Positions 53,680 to 64,000 of a stretch of 64,000 nt of DNA are shown one piece after another. The translations under genes and the position numbers were made by a program. Origin of the DNA: Brugia malayi (Eukaryota > Nematoda > Chromadorea > Rhabditida > Onchocercidae); NCBI RefSeq assembly GCF_000002995.4, contig NW_025062477.1, forward strand, positions 2,560,001-2,624,000, read 5' to 3'. Each line of letters starts with the position of its first letter. Within the stretch, counting starts at the first letter, position 1. A model generated the notes under the pieces. The model was not told the origin of the DNA, ran no database searches, and saw only the letters and a program-made list of their open reading frames with translations.

Positions 53680-55058
53680 ATGGTTTGCGGACGTGTACGA
53701 ACAAAAACCGTGAAGAAAGCTTCACGTGTAATTATTGAGAAGTATTATACTAAGCTGACACATGACTTCCATACAAATAAACGAATTTGCGAGGAAATTG
53801 CAGTTATTCCGAGCAAAAAAATGAGGAACCGCATTGCGGGGTGAGTGGAAATTGAATTGCTGACTAAGCTTGAGTTCGGATGAATTATTTGGAGCCAGTT
53901 TTGCTCAAATTTCTAGTTTAACTTTTGTTAACAGTGCTCATATCGATGGACAAAGTCTAGCCTTTGTGAGGATGAACTTTGGAGCAGATAGTTCAGTTTC
54001 GTAGTAACGGGGGCGACATTTAAAAGAATCATTTAATAATTTCAGGGCAAATCTGCTGCTGAGATCACTATTGAAAAGTCTAGTAGTTTACAGTAGATTC
54101 TATATATAGGAAGATTTTATCTACTTGGGAAGCTGTTCGTTCATGAGATTGTCCCCCATTTTGCGTTACTTTGCTTATCATTTAAGGTGAAAGATGTTAG
54201 ATCTTTTCTATTGATGTAGGAACGAAAGACAGCTATTTATATCATATTTTGTCCAATATTTATGTTAAGTTGTGTAAGTCGGTTGGAGTTCCGGAATTAT
54301 AAACAATTATTTCAGTTATATAACACACTTGATGAAACGTATCGAAAAGGGACCGGTTCGTGGTATTTCAATCAAATTACAAGAGGAAGAAAGAGAGCGT
54401 CGCGATAACTACATGCCGGATATTTCTGTCGTTGATCCGCGAATGTTGACCACAATTGAAGTAGATACGGAAACCAAGCAGATGATTGAGTCAATGGTTT
54501 GTTTTTTTTTTCACCTTTTTTCCTTAGATTTTTTTACTTTCTTTTCGTAGATAGAAAGTTAAATTACTTTTGTTATTAGATAGAAAATAAATTATTTGCA
54601 TGAGAAAGAAAATTAGTTTACCTACATTTGTGAACATATTACTACAATGGTTGGTAAATGTAATAGTTGTTATTAAATTATGGCCTTCTATGGTATCATT
54701 TATTTTGGGATTGCTACTATCCCTCAAGTTGATGTTACACATGACTAATTAAATAGCCTTCAGAGATAATATTGGGTTATTCTGCCTCATCAAGCATCAA
54801 GTAATGAGTAGTTTTGAAGTTATTCGGAAACATATTAAGCAGATATTTGTTTAGTTTTCGCGAGGCTAACAATTATGTTGAAAAGTTCTACATGAGGGAT
54901 GGTGATCGATGATTGTAAGTGTCGCAATGGAATATATTCTTGAGCAAATAAACAGTAGGTATAAACAGAATGTATATGCGAATATTCTGTGATTGCAGGA
55001 ACTGAGTATTCCGATGACCGACAAGACAGCAAGTACGGGAATGGCTGGTCGAAGATAA
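53680..55058 (+). CDS. rps-17: 40S ribosomal protein S17 (eS17)
   Basis: Three exons give 133 codons: 53680-53840, 54316-54496, 54999-55058. The protein starts [20 protein letters not shown] and has [39 protein letters not shown] and [20 protein letters not shown], a near-perfect eS17 core. The length is that of the family (about 135). The last exon encodes [19 protein letters not shown]; the C-terminal tail of eS17 varies between phyla and this one differs from the vertebrate tail. It is a component of the small ribosomal subunit head region. Both introns are about 500 bp. I looked in them for C/D-box snoRNA signals and found none convincing. Confidence 0.97.
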
Positions 55059-56205
55059 TCCGAAGAAAGAATAGAATTTCTGCCTTTTGTTCTTTTGTTT
55101 CTTGAAGAAAACTCTCATACAAACTCAAATTCGTTCTGTTATTTTTTTGAAATATGTACTAATAAATCCTCAATTTGTTTGTATGTAGCATAAAATAAGT
55201 CCCTGTAGTTTTTCACATGAGGCTGAATCGGTGACAGATAATTGGATAAAAGAATGAATCAATTTTATATAGCTACATAACAGTTTTTAATGGATTAAAT
55301 TATCAGTTATTGATACAGATTCCGTAATTTAAACTAGTAAATTATAAGACGGTGTGACCATTGTGTTACTTAAAACTGCCTGTAGCAAGCGATTAGATGA
55401 TTGTAACATAAAAACGAACAGAAAGCTAAATTTATGTACTTGCGGTTGGTTCCACATCCAATCTTGTTACGAGGAAAGTTATGGTCATATCCGTTCAAAA
55501 ATCCGGCAAATTTTATGTTAACGATATTTGAGTATATTAGTGATGTCCTCTAAATAAGGAATAGATGTTAAAAAAAAAAAGCTTGTCCAACACTGTAAAT
55601 CGAAGGAGAATAGAGAAATTATTGATGGTGATTGCATTAAGAATATAAATATTACTGAGTTTAAAGTTCACAGAAAAATGAAAGGCCAGAAGGAATGATA
55701 ACTGAGACTCGTCACATTAGTATTTCAACAAATATTGCTGTATAAAAATTTGTGGAAATTATTTAACGATAAACTTCGTGTATTTACTAAACTTTCTCAG
55801 ATCGAAATTACTTCACATTTTCATACTGTAAAACGAGTTCAACAAAATCTGAATGAAGAATTAGCTGATGTATGATCATTACCATTTATTGCATCAATGA
55901 TATTCGATTGTTACCATTTCATTATATTAATTTCTTATATTTTTGTTTTAAATGTATTTGCCGTAACTCTGAAAATGTTTGTCCTTTTATTACCTTGTAT
56001 CATCCAGACTTATATGACACAATTTCTAATACCATAATTGTAATTTGAGTCTTGCTTTTCTTCTCTGTAATAAAACCTCGAATAAATCCAATATCCGATA
56101 AGGCGTCATTTAGACGCCATTAACAATGGAGCATTCTGCAACTATAACCAGTCACAAGAGTAGAGGTTTATTTGAACAATATATACAGAAACAAGCATTT
56201 TTAAA
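55059..56205. other. Convergent 3' intergenic region rps-17 / CABLES
   Basis: About 1.1 kb between two stop codons. A plus-strand stretch with an acceptor (TTTCTCAG at 55794-55801) is followed by 24 open codons (IEITSHFHTVKRVQQNLNEE..) and a TGA; no partner exon was found and I leave it uncalled. Several AATAAA hexamers occur (for example near 56070). Nothing else is supported. Confidence 0.5.
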
Positions 56206-59200
56206 TCATAACATTGTCAAGACGATCCTTTGATAATGCGGTAAAAGCTGCCAAACAGGTACCCTCAAGTTGAAACTAAGTGCTGCACACAGTGGTATCT
56301 CATATCGCAAGAGTTCTTTGCGACTGATTCGTAATGATGATTCCAAATACTGAAAACCTGAGTCCAATTTAATTTAGGAAATATTTAAAATCAATTATGA
56401 AAACGGATTTAAAAGGGGAGTTTTGAATGAATAAAATTATTTCGAAACTAACGTTTACAACGTCAGAAATACACATTGATCCAAAATCAGTGATTTTTGC
56501 AGCAATAAGAAGAGCTGCTCCAGCTACCAATTTCCGATTCATTTTACACACTAAGCCCTACGAACAAATATCTTTCAGACATCAATAATCAAAAAGAAGT
56601 CTACTTAAGCAAGATCGTTTAAGTAATGCTTGTTTTAATGTCTTCTATATCCGACAGTCACTTGATTGCATTAAACTGAATAAGTCTTAAACATGAAAAG
56701 AATCGTTAATTTGATAGATTTTAAAGTGATCATTATTAAATTCTTTAAAACAGACCTTCAACAGTACTTTCTCGTAGAAAACATAAGCATGAGCCGTTGT
56801 AGCATCTTCTAAATTACATGCAACAGCTATTTGGTGAAGCTCTCGCTTAATACTGAAATAAAATTGAAAGAAAAATCGACAAGAAAAAATAAACAGTGTG
56901 TAGTATTATTAATTATATTATTAATTATCATCATTGTCAGTGGGAAAAGACACATTCTGGGGAAAAAAAAATGTATTCAGGAATAAAAATAAAAAGATAG
57001 AAAAATGAAAACCTTTTAATTTTGCTAAAGGAGACGTGAACATGCGGAAAACGTGACCGAAATGCTTCGTTCACTAAACGTTTCACTTCACTGTCTGGCT
57101 GATAATGCGTTACTATACTCTATGAATGGAAAATAAGTCATTCATATCATACATTAGCAGATAAATTCATAAGTCAAAAAAAACATTGTCTAAAAATAAA
57201 AAACTCACCACATATCCATTGAACTTCATCACAGTTTTTCGAGTGCGGCAATCAAAATTTGCTATAAGATTTGGATCATATTCGGTTGAATTTGCATTGC
57301 TACCAGAACCACATACTGTTGAATGAAGAAATGATGGTCCTTCTTCTATTCTGTCTAAAAGCTTCGATACCAAAAGTGACCTTACTTTAAGTAACACAAT
57401 ACAAATGAAACTATACAATAGTGGAATAATGTATAACATATAAACATTCATATATGACCTTAATATACTTATTAATACCTATAATCCTGCCACAAGATGA
57501 TGCATACCATCGTGCAGAAACACATGGATACATTGTGCTCTGAAAAAACTAGAGCATTTAAAAAATACATTACCGTCTTTAAGTGAAACTGATTTATCAA
57601 CTTACCGAGCTCTTGTTATCACCACCGGAATACTTAAGAAATTGCGAATTGTCCTCTGATGAATATGAAGCACTGTTCACACTTGTTAAAATTAAATCAC
57701 GAAAACTGAGTTCCTAAATTAGTAACAAAATATAGCAGATTGAATACAGAATATGCATTAAGAAATAATATCATAAAGCGAATAGAGGTGAGATCTTGCA
57801 GGTATATTAAAACAATTCCAACCTGCATGTGCTTATAATTGATTGGCTTGATTCTGGTATAAGCAAACGAGATAACGCCAAACCGATCAGAGTTTTCGCT
57901 GAAATCTATTATCTTACTACGAAACATGATGAGAAATGAAGTACTCAACTATACAAACATAATTTATCATACGAAGTATTCGTTGAAATATATTAGCCGA
58001 ATTCATTTAACTATCATTACTTTTCAAAGATCAACAGAATAAAAGTTAATTCCCCTACAGAGTAATAATCTCATGCGTTTACAAATCTTACAATAATATC
58101 TCTGCTTATAATTACATGTCAATCTTACTCAGTTAGTGGTAGGTGAAAAAATAACGACTGACATTTTTACCTATTTAGACAACACAGAATATATACAGAA
58201 ACTGTTAAAAGTAGTTAAAAGAAAAAATAATAATAATGCAGAAGAATGCAGTTTATTTGAGCCAAAGTAAAATTATAATTAACAGTTTTCTTACTGACTA
58301 TATTAATCAATATCCTTTTATTGTCTAAAATCCTACATTTCACTTTCATATTTCAATATATCAGAGTTGCATCAACTGCAGTAACAGATTTTAAAAACGA
58401 AAATTTAACAGACCTTTGATTTTTGATATTACAAAGTTTTAAGAACTTTTGACGACTCGTCAATTCTTTCACATTTTGTTCGCTCTTTTCTATAAAAAAT
58501 TTCACGTCATTTTAAAACAGCATAAATAAAGTTTTTGAATTTACATAATCAATGGAAAACTCTCGCGTAATTCACCATAAATTCTTTGTTATCGTACAAG
58601 ATAGCTGACAAATGTTATGTAGAAAAATGACATGATTCAAGAAGATTGAAAACAAAAAAGGAGTAGCAAATGGAGTGATTAAACCAAAGAACCCAAACCA
58701 AAGGAATTAAATTCGTTGAACAAGTTCAAAATTGGTCTATTAAATTACCTTTCCCAAGCTAAAACGGGATGTACCAGTTAGTGGAGACAATTAGTAAACT
58801 CCTCCAAGGAATCCTGTTGCAAACAACAACACAAACCTTTTTCTTCTGTAGCATTAATGCAACTTTTTCTTGACCACTTTCTTAAAGATCTGAAACCTAA
58901 AGACTTGTAGAAAAAAGAAAAAAAAGCAAAAGGTATATTCTCCTATAATTAATAAATAATCATAATCTACACACCTAACAGAAGTTTCGTCAGCTCTTGT
59001 ATTATTGAACTTCTCACTGCTGCTTTCACTGCTGCTACCACTAATTCCACGTGTCCGACAAAGCTGCAATATATTAAGAAAGTGAATGCAATTCAATAAA
59101 AATATAAACATATGAAAACCATTCCATGAATATAGAAGTTTTTAGTACACATGAATTAAAGCGAATTTTTACATACAATCGATTGGAAATCATTCATTTA

Positions 59201-59673
59201 TACTTATTAGTATTCATAACATTCACCTGCTTCGGCATTAATGTTTCGATGTTTACTTCCAACTTGTCATAATCGTCGGTTTTATCTACTTCACAATTTC
59301 CTAAAACGAAAAGTCCAGAAACTCCAGTAGTGGACCATGAAGTTATGTAACATTATAATTTTTTCTAAATATGATGCAGACATTTCGCCTCAGGTATTGC
59401 TTATCTTGCACCATGTAATGATACATTCTAACACCACTGAAAGTAAGATACAATTCACTTTTAATTTAAAAACAACATACCTTCTGACTGCTGACATTCC
59501 TCTTCGCTGCAAAGGATATCCCTTGTAGAGCTGTTAGCATTACTAACTAATTTATCGTCATGATTTGACTTTCGTTTCCCACAACTACCAATTTTAGTCA
59601 TAGATAACAGAGAATTTTGCGTGATAAGTAGCTGGTAAGCATTCCGTTTCGATAATTTGTTATGCATATACAT
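56206..59673 (-). CDS. CABLES homologue (CDK5 and ABL1 enzyme substrate)
   Basis: Thirteen exons give 430 codons: 59481-59673, 59227-59300, 58975-59063, 58837-58889, 58749-58758, 57823-57898, 57606-57713, 57479-57539, 57209-57384, 57013-57119, 56756-56852, 56453-56557, 56206-56349. The last 150 residues match the CABLES cyclin-box-like region: NEAFRSRFPHVHVSFSKIKS, IKRELHQIAVACNLEDATTA, HAYVFYEKVLLKGLVCKMNR, KLVAGAALLIAAKI, then RISRKELLRYEIPLCAALSF and LLPHYQRIV. Before it, GPSFLHS and EYDPNL are also family motifs. CABLES proteins link CDKs to tyrosine kinases such as ABL and WEE1 and restrain growth in mammals. The N-terminal third is Ser-rich and unlike anything I know. The 10-nt exon at 58749-58758 is inferred from phase. 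The start is the first in-frame Met after an acceptor at 59697-59706; upstream exons cannot be excluded. Confidence 0.82.
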
Positions 59674-59696
59674 TACACACAATGAACACCCCCAGT

Positions 59697-59706
59697 CTAG
59701 AAATAG
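59697..59706 (-). promoter_or_regulatory. Possible trans-splice acceptor of the CABLES gene
   Basis: On the minus strand TATTTCTAG is followed by a 23-nt leader and the ATG at 59673. The frame stays open back to the acceptor, so a cis intron with an upstream coding exon is the alternative. Confidence 0.45.
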
Positions 59707-60643
59707 ATTACATATGGTTCTTCTGGTTGTTTAATAATGAGCATTGCACCCTGAATATTCATTCCTTTTCCCATCTTCTTTACAAATCACCATTACCAAC
59801 CATCAATCTGTGACCGTTAACTTCCACTTGCCTTTCTCTTTACCCACTTTATATTCTAAAAATCATTCCCAATCTTTGATGATATCAGCTATTTCCAAGT
59901 CAAAACCCCAAGGTACCAGGAAACTACACCTCATATTTCCAGTACTGTTTACTCCAACCACCTTCCATCTGCGACACAGATAATCTTAGAATAGCGAGCA
60001 AGACTTTATCAGTAAACTTTTGTTCCATTTTAAAAACCTAAAATAACTTATGTGATCGATCATAAGAATGAACAAGCAATTTCAACCTTATATGCTTTGA
60101 TGATATAATTTATTTTAGAAACAACTTTATATCCAATAACAAATGACAATCCCAACGCTGTCAAATTGGAAACTACTAATTATAAGATGAAGAAAGACAA
60201 ACATTTCACGCAAGAATGCGTGAATGTATGCATTAATACTGTTACATAAATATTTGTATTAATCTGGCTTACCCTTATTTAAAAAAATATTAGCAGTTAA
60301 AATTATCAAAGCTTCCACAAAAGCATTTTATCCAATATACTAGCAACTGCCTAAATATCACTCAAACCCATCCATGTTATATATATAGCTCTCCAAATAC
60401 TGGCAAATACTAAAAATATTAATTTAGTTCTTCATAAAAAATTATTCCTCAAACACATGATGAATGATGTTGCGTACTGACTGGAATTAAAAAGTTTGAT
60501 TTATGCATATGATGTAGAAATCGAATAAAAATTAAAAACGATACATGAGGTTAAAAATCAAACACAGAAACATATTAAGACATATGTGTCAGCAGCAATT
60601 CCATCACCTCGAAAATTTCAGATTTCTCTGTGGAACTGATGTT
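59707..60643. other. Intergenic region SR gene to CABLES
   Basis: About 0.9 kb on the 3' side of the SR gene and the 5' side of the CABLES gene. It is less homopolymer-rich than most of the window. A 79-codon plus-strand frame (59744-59983) is Pro/Ser/His-rich with no match. It probably carries the CABLES promoter. Confidence 0.5.
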
Positions 60644-62768
60644 TTAACGACTGTGGGATGAAGAAGAACGTGAACGTGATCGCGAGCGAGTACGGGACCT
60701 GTAAAGCGCATTTCAGAGTCAAAGATCAAAAATAGAATATTTTTTTAATATGCTTACAGGTTTGCTTTTTTTTTTTGAATGATAAATTTCCGCCTCTTGT
60801 TCCTCGTCCATACCGCGTCTTCCTATATAAAGGCGAAAAAAAAAGAAAAAAAAAAAAAACATATGCGTTACCATACCTTCTGCGGCGTTCGCGTTCTCGT
60901 CGTGGCGGTGATCGCCTGCAAAAAGTTGGAATTATTTAAGCGAAACAGTGATGCACACTGTAAAATTCCTTGTCATCCTGGAGTAAAATTCCACGACATA
61001 AGAAGCCAAATTCAATCTTTTACGAACAACTCATTTAAATGGACATCTTAAAGAGTTGAAAGGCCCAATTTTTACACCTCGTAAAACAAAAAAGAGACAA
61101 ATTGTAATCACAGAACTAAATAAAAGCATGAAAAAATGTGTTTCGTGGGTGATGCGAAGAGGAGAGCACCTCCTTTACAGATGATTGAAACATGGATGGC
61201 ACATTTGTTGCACAATGTCCGAAAAATGAATAAAAACCATTTTCAAAAGAATTGCGAATCGTGCACTACAGAATTCCCATCACCATACACTTCCTCCATT
61301 TTCCAACAACAATATTCCAGAAGATGCCAAAAACACAAAATGATGGACCATCAACATCAAAACCAATTCACAGCTCGGCTCATCCATTCCAAACAATATG
61401 GACGACGGAGGGAGCCGAGCCAACAAACCAATTACCACCAAAGTTTCAACACTGTCCATAATGATTCCATCACACACAAAGCAACCAAAGTTTACCATCA
61501 TCCAGGCCTATATCAAACTAATTTAATGGATAGCCCTTCGTATATCCCGCCCATCCCGGAGTAAATGGACATCTTAGAGTGCTGAAAGGTAATATTTCAG
61601 GGAAATGTGGTTGAATAACTTTTACTAAGCTATCTTTCTTCCCCTACCTTCTTGTAGTTTTCTTACTTCATTCAGATTAAAAAAAATTCCGCAACACTCA
61701 CCGTCTATCTCGATCTCGGCCATATCCGCCATAACGTCCATAGTCACCATATCGACTGCTGCCATAACCACCATATCTAAAAATTCATTTTTTCTCCATC
61801 CTTAATCTCCCCTCCCCTCCAGTCCATACTATAATCTGTAAAATAAAGAATATCACTAATTACCTGCCATAACCACCACCACCGTAATAACCACCCCCAT
61901 AACCACCACCAAAGCGATAGCGATCATGTGCACGAACTCGAGGCAATGCTACCGATACGCGTACTCGGCAGTTACGAATGTATCTAAAAAGAAAATATTT
62001 CGAAAATTGCTCTTCCGATGAGAATGGTATACTCCAATGATACATCTTGCAGATGTACAATTCCACGTACAAGCATAAAAGTGAGCTATCCGACACTTAG
62101 TTTTCTAAAGTTGTGAACTTAAACACTAAGTCTCCTCTTTAGAAAACAACTAAAACATTAATGAACCAAAGCAAGGACTTTTCTTTTACAAATTATTACA
62201 AATCGCGACTTACGTGTTATTCAGAGCTGCCAACGCTTCATTTGCATCCGACTTATTCTTAAATACCACAAATGCAAAAAGTGGTGGATAACTCGCCACC
62301 CAAACTTCGGAGAGCTTTCCGAAACGTCTGAAAACAGAAGAAAATACGTGATGAGAAGGTATCAGTTGTTTGTAAATAAAAATCAAAAAAGTAGATTGGA
62401 TGAAATAAGGATAAAATCACATAGACTAAAACTACCTTAAATGTTAATAGATGTTATAAATATTAAAGGGAAGAAAAATCTCACGAAAATGCTTCCTCTA
62501 GATCTCTTGCACGTACTGACTCATCAATATTCGCCACATGAAGACGTCCCTCCTCACCACGTTCTGGTGAATAAGTTTTACTGCGGCTTCGGGTTTTTGA
62601 ACGTGTACGACTTCGTGAACGTGATCTGGAATTAAACAATGAATTTTCCATTTTTTATTTTTTATTTTTTTTATTAAACTATGCAAATGATGATTTATTA
62701 TCAATATACCGTTCTGTTGATGATGAACTTGAACTGGTTTTCGACGTAGAACGTTTTCTTGGTGCCAT
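60644..62768 (-). CDS. SR splicing factor, RS-RRM-Gly/Tyr-RS layout
   Basis: Seven exons give 200 codons: 62710-62768, 62485-62625, 62214-62327, 61864-61983, 61702-61776, 60877-60915, 60644-60698. Residues 1-40 form an N-terminal RS region (RSRSRSRTRSKTRSRSK). One RRM covers about 47-120, with RNP2 as LHVANI and RNP1 as LFAFVVFK; its strand-loop FGKLSEVWVASYPP is of the SRSF3/SRSF7 (worm RSP-6) kind. A Gly/Tyr-rich linker follows (YGGGYYGGGGYGR, then YGGYGSSRYGDYGRYGGYGR), then a C-terminal RS tail ending SRSRSSSSHSR. It should bind exonic enhancers and recruit the spliceosome. The RS-RRM-RS order recalls Tra2, but the RRM is nearer SRSF3/7. All six introns are in phase 2. A leader of only four bases (GAAG) after ATATTTAG suggests trans-splicing. 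A candidate poison exon lies in the 61701-60916 intron. Confidence 0.9.
61496..61581 (-). other. Candidate poison cassette exon in the SR gene
   Basis: Within the 785-bp intron between exons 5 and 6 the minus strand has TATTACCTTTCAG| at 61582-61594 and GATGATG|GTAAAC at 61491-61502, bounding an 86-nt segment. Joined in phase 2 after exon 5 it reads about 20 codons and then TAG, and its length is not a multiple of three. The segment is richer in G/C than other introns here. Unproductive splicing is known to control SR genes; its use here is inference. Confidence 0.3.
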
Positions 62769-62772
62769 CTTC

Positions 62773-62782
62773 CTAAATATAT
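62773..62782 (-). promoter_or_regulatory. Likely trans-splice acceptor of the SR gene
   Basis: Minus-strand ATATATTTAG followed by GAAG and the ATG at 62768. A four-base leader is hard to explain except by spliced-leader addition. Confidence 0.6.
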
Positions 62783-63656
62783 CTTTTATCTTAAGCAGTA
62801 ACACATTCATCAAAAAATAGTAACACAGTACGTATGAATTTTTTTTTTTTTGCGTACCATAAGGGAAAAAAATATTAAAACGAATGAGTCAAACACACAA
62901 CAAATGATTCATTCTTTCCGGAATGACTTCTTTCCGGAAAGAATGAATCATTTCTTGACTTCTTTCCGGAAAGAATGAATCGGTTCACACCTATTTCTAC
63001 CTTAAAAAAAGCTCAAAATTTCTGTACGATTACTTCCTTCCTTGTATCCAAACCACACACAACCAAGCAATCGATGACAAAGCAAAAGTGAAAAGGACAA
63101 TGAGAGAAATCAATGCAATGCGGCTAACCACTGCCTCATCTCTTCATCACTATTTTTTACTTCCTTCTACAGCTCACACTATTATTTCCTCTCTAACTGT
63201 TAGCTCTAAACTTGACATTATTATGAGAATAGCACACATTTTGTCCTTATCGATCCTACGTCTACTAGAATTCCCGAGAGATACCAGTTGACCTTACAGT
63301 TCTTTGTGTCACTAAGTACAACACACCAAATTGTATATTTTAATATTCGACAAAAAATTGTATACTTCTCTTCCACTGTCCCTCGTATCTCTCATTTCAA
63401 TACTCTCTAGTAACCCTCTCCCGTCTATCTACCAACAACTCAACACTATCTCCGAACTAAGAAACCTAATTTATGACGGCTAGGAAATAGTTGGGCGCAT
63501 TTTTATAGCTATGCATTTATGGTTAGTTAAATTCGTGCGCGAGTCATTGTGCAAATTTTTTCGGATCGACACTTTTTTATATTAATATGGCAAATTTAAG
63601 TGTAAATTTTGACTGTTATATGTGAGCGTTTTGGATTATATTGTTTGTATTTTTGT
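62783..63656. other. Divergent intergenic region SR gene / LYSMD gene
   Basis: About 0.9 kb between the two gene starts, relatively C-rich on the plus strand from 63000 to 63470. It holds the palindrome cluster at 62902-62981. The 67-codon frame at 63088-63291 has no recognisable match. Confidence 0.5.
62902..62981. repeat. Inverted and direct repeat with three TTCCGGAA palindromes
   Basis: Arms 62902-62923 and 62932-62953 are perfect reverse complements (22 bp) around an 8-base loop. A 26-bp stretch from 62924 is repeated exactly at 62956 (period 32). Each copy centres on TTCCGGAA (62916-62923, 62932-62939, 62964-62971). It lies 130-215 bp upstream of the SR start codon, so it may be a promoter element. 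TTCCGGAA is a typical ETS/STAT-type palindrome, but the factor is unknown. Confidence 0.85.
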
Positions 63657-63667
63657 GTTTTAATTAG
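63657..63667 (+). promoter_or_regulatory. Possible trans-splice acceptor of the LYSMD gene
   Basis: GTTTTAATTAG followed by a leader of about 39 nt and the ATG at 63707. The polypyrimidine tract is interrupted, so this is weaker than the other sites. Confidence 0.35.
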
Positions 63668-63706
63668 CTATTACAAATTGTTAAGCACTAACTATGTGGC
63701 ACAAGA

Positions 63707-63874
63707 ATGGAAGGTCAAGATGAGCGCACATTTTTGTGTGGTTATCAACGAACACGCGGATACGGCAGTTTATCAAATATTCATATTTCCGCAAAAACTT
63801 ATCGTACAATCATTCAACATCAGATTAAACCGAATGATACACTTCAAGGACTCGTTCTGAAATACAACACTTCA
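63707..63874 (+). CDS. LysM-domain protein (LYSMD type), first exon only
   Basis: The first exon has 56 codons and ends AACACTTCA|GTATGT in phase 0; the rest of the gene is beyond the right edge. The end of the exon, IIQHQIKPNDTLQGLVLKYN, is the opening half of a LysM domain and has the HxVxPGDTLQGLALKYG pattern of the animal LYSMD1-4 proteins. The preceding residues (GYQRTRGYGSLSN) resemble the short N-terminal stretch of LYSMD1/2. The second half of the LysM motif is not found in the remaining 126 bases, which look like intron. The cellular role of these proteins is not well known. Confidence 0.82.
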
Positions 63875-64000
63875 GTATGTATTTCTTATTAAATTTATTT
63901 CTTATAAATAATTTTTCGGTCAGTTGAAATTGTGCGAAATGACTATAACTTCGGTGCATCGTTGTTTACGAATTTGTTTGTCACTGAGATGAAAGGAAAG

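Noticed and set aside
53841..54998. snoRNA inside the rps-17 introns
   Set aside because: No pair of C and D boxes with a terminal stem could be made out; single GATGATT and CTGA-like words are not enough.
59744..59983. A 79-codon plus-strand frame between the SR and CABLES genes
   Set aside because: No domain and no convincing start context or splice partner.
61136..61564. A 142-codon plus-strand open frame inside an SR gene intron
   Set aside because: Pro/His/Gln/Ser-rich with no recognisable domain. It is better explained by the unusual composition of this intron than by a gene, though the region itself is flagged.
1..64000. CRISPR arrays, tRNA or rRNA genes, and transposase genes
   Set aside because: The direct repeats are tandem without unique spacers, I found no tRNA-like T-loop with a matching acceptor stem, and no transposase or reverse-transcriptase motif was seen in the open frames.

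Overview
The window looks like nuclear DNA of a nematode, probably a clade III (spirurid or filarial-like) worm, though the species cannot be fixed from sequence alone. The reasons are: very AT-rich introns and intergenic DNA full of long A/T homopolymers; many small coding exons with ordinary GT...AG introns; and several start codons only 4-39 nt after a pyrimidine-rich ..TTTCAG or ..TTTAG acceptor with no upstream coding exon, which is the signature of spliced-leader trans-splicing. The closest relatives recognised are animal genes with good nematode counterparts. There are no bacterial, viral or transposon genes that I can support.

I rebuilt nine complete multi-exon genes in which every exon junction keeps the reading phase, plus a tenth gene cut by the right edge and an unrecognised terminal exon at the left edge. 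From left to right: an orphan last exon (6-95, minus); a 6.5 kb gene desert; a Dispatched/CHE-14-type RND transporter (6604-17294, minus); metaxin-1 (18488-20882, minus); the RNA polymerase II CTD phosphatase FCP1 (22922-27200, plus); a syntaxin-7-type endosomal SNARE (31622-33921, plus); a PWWP-domain chromatin-type protein with a duplicated cysteine module (35702-40131, minus); the intraflagellar transport protein IFT70/DYF-1 (41430-48291, minus); a FAM76 homologue (50911-53439, minus); ribosomal protein S17 (53680-55058, plus); a CABLES homologue with a cyclin-box-like end (56206-59673, minus); an SR splicing factor (60644-62768, minus); and the first exon of a LysM-domain (LYSMD-type) protein (63707-63874, plus).

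These genes do not form one pathway. They are ordinary cell-biology genes: cilia and apical secretion (dyf-1, che-14), mitochondria (mtx-1), transcription and splicing (fcp-1, PWWP, SR protein), membrane traffic (syntaxin), translation (rps-17) and the cell cycle (CABLES). No operon is clear; same-strand neighbours are about 1-2.6 kb apart. Divergent pairs share upstream regions: mtx-1/fcp-1 about 2 kb, FAM76/rps-17 only 240 bp, SR/LYSMD about 0.9 kb.

The most unusual structure is in dyf-1. One intron begins inside a 23-copy, 24-bp tandem array whose unit is a copy of the exon-intron junction itself. Twenty of 23 units keep a GT donor in the same phase, and the array is free of stops in the coding frame, so use of another donor would add eight residues per unit to a TPR protein. 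Other points for a second look are two further intronic minisatellites with higher-order structure, the duplicated C-x8-C-x4-C-x2-W module of the PWWP protein, a 10-nt microexon in the CABLES gene, a candidate poison exon in the SR gene, and palindrome-rich promoters.
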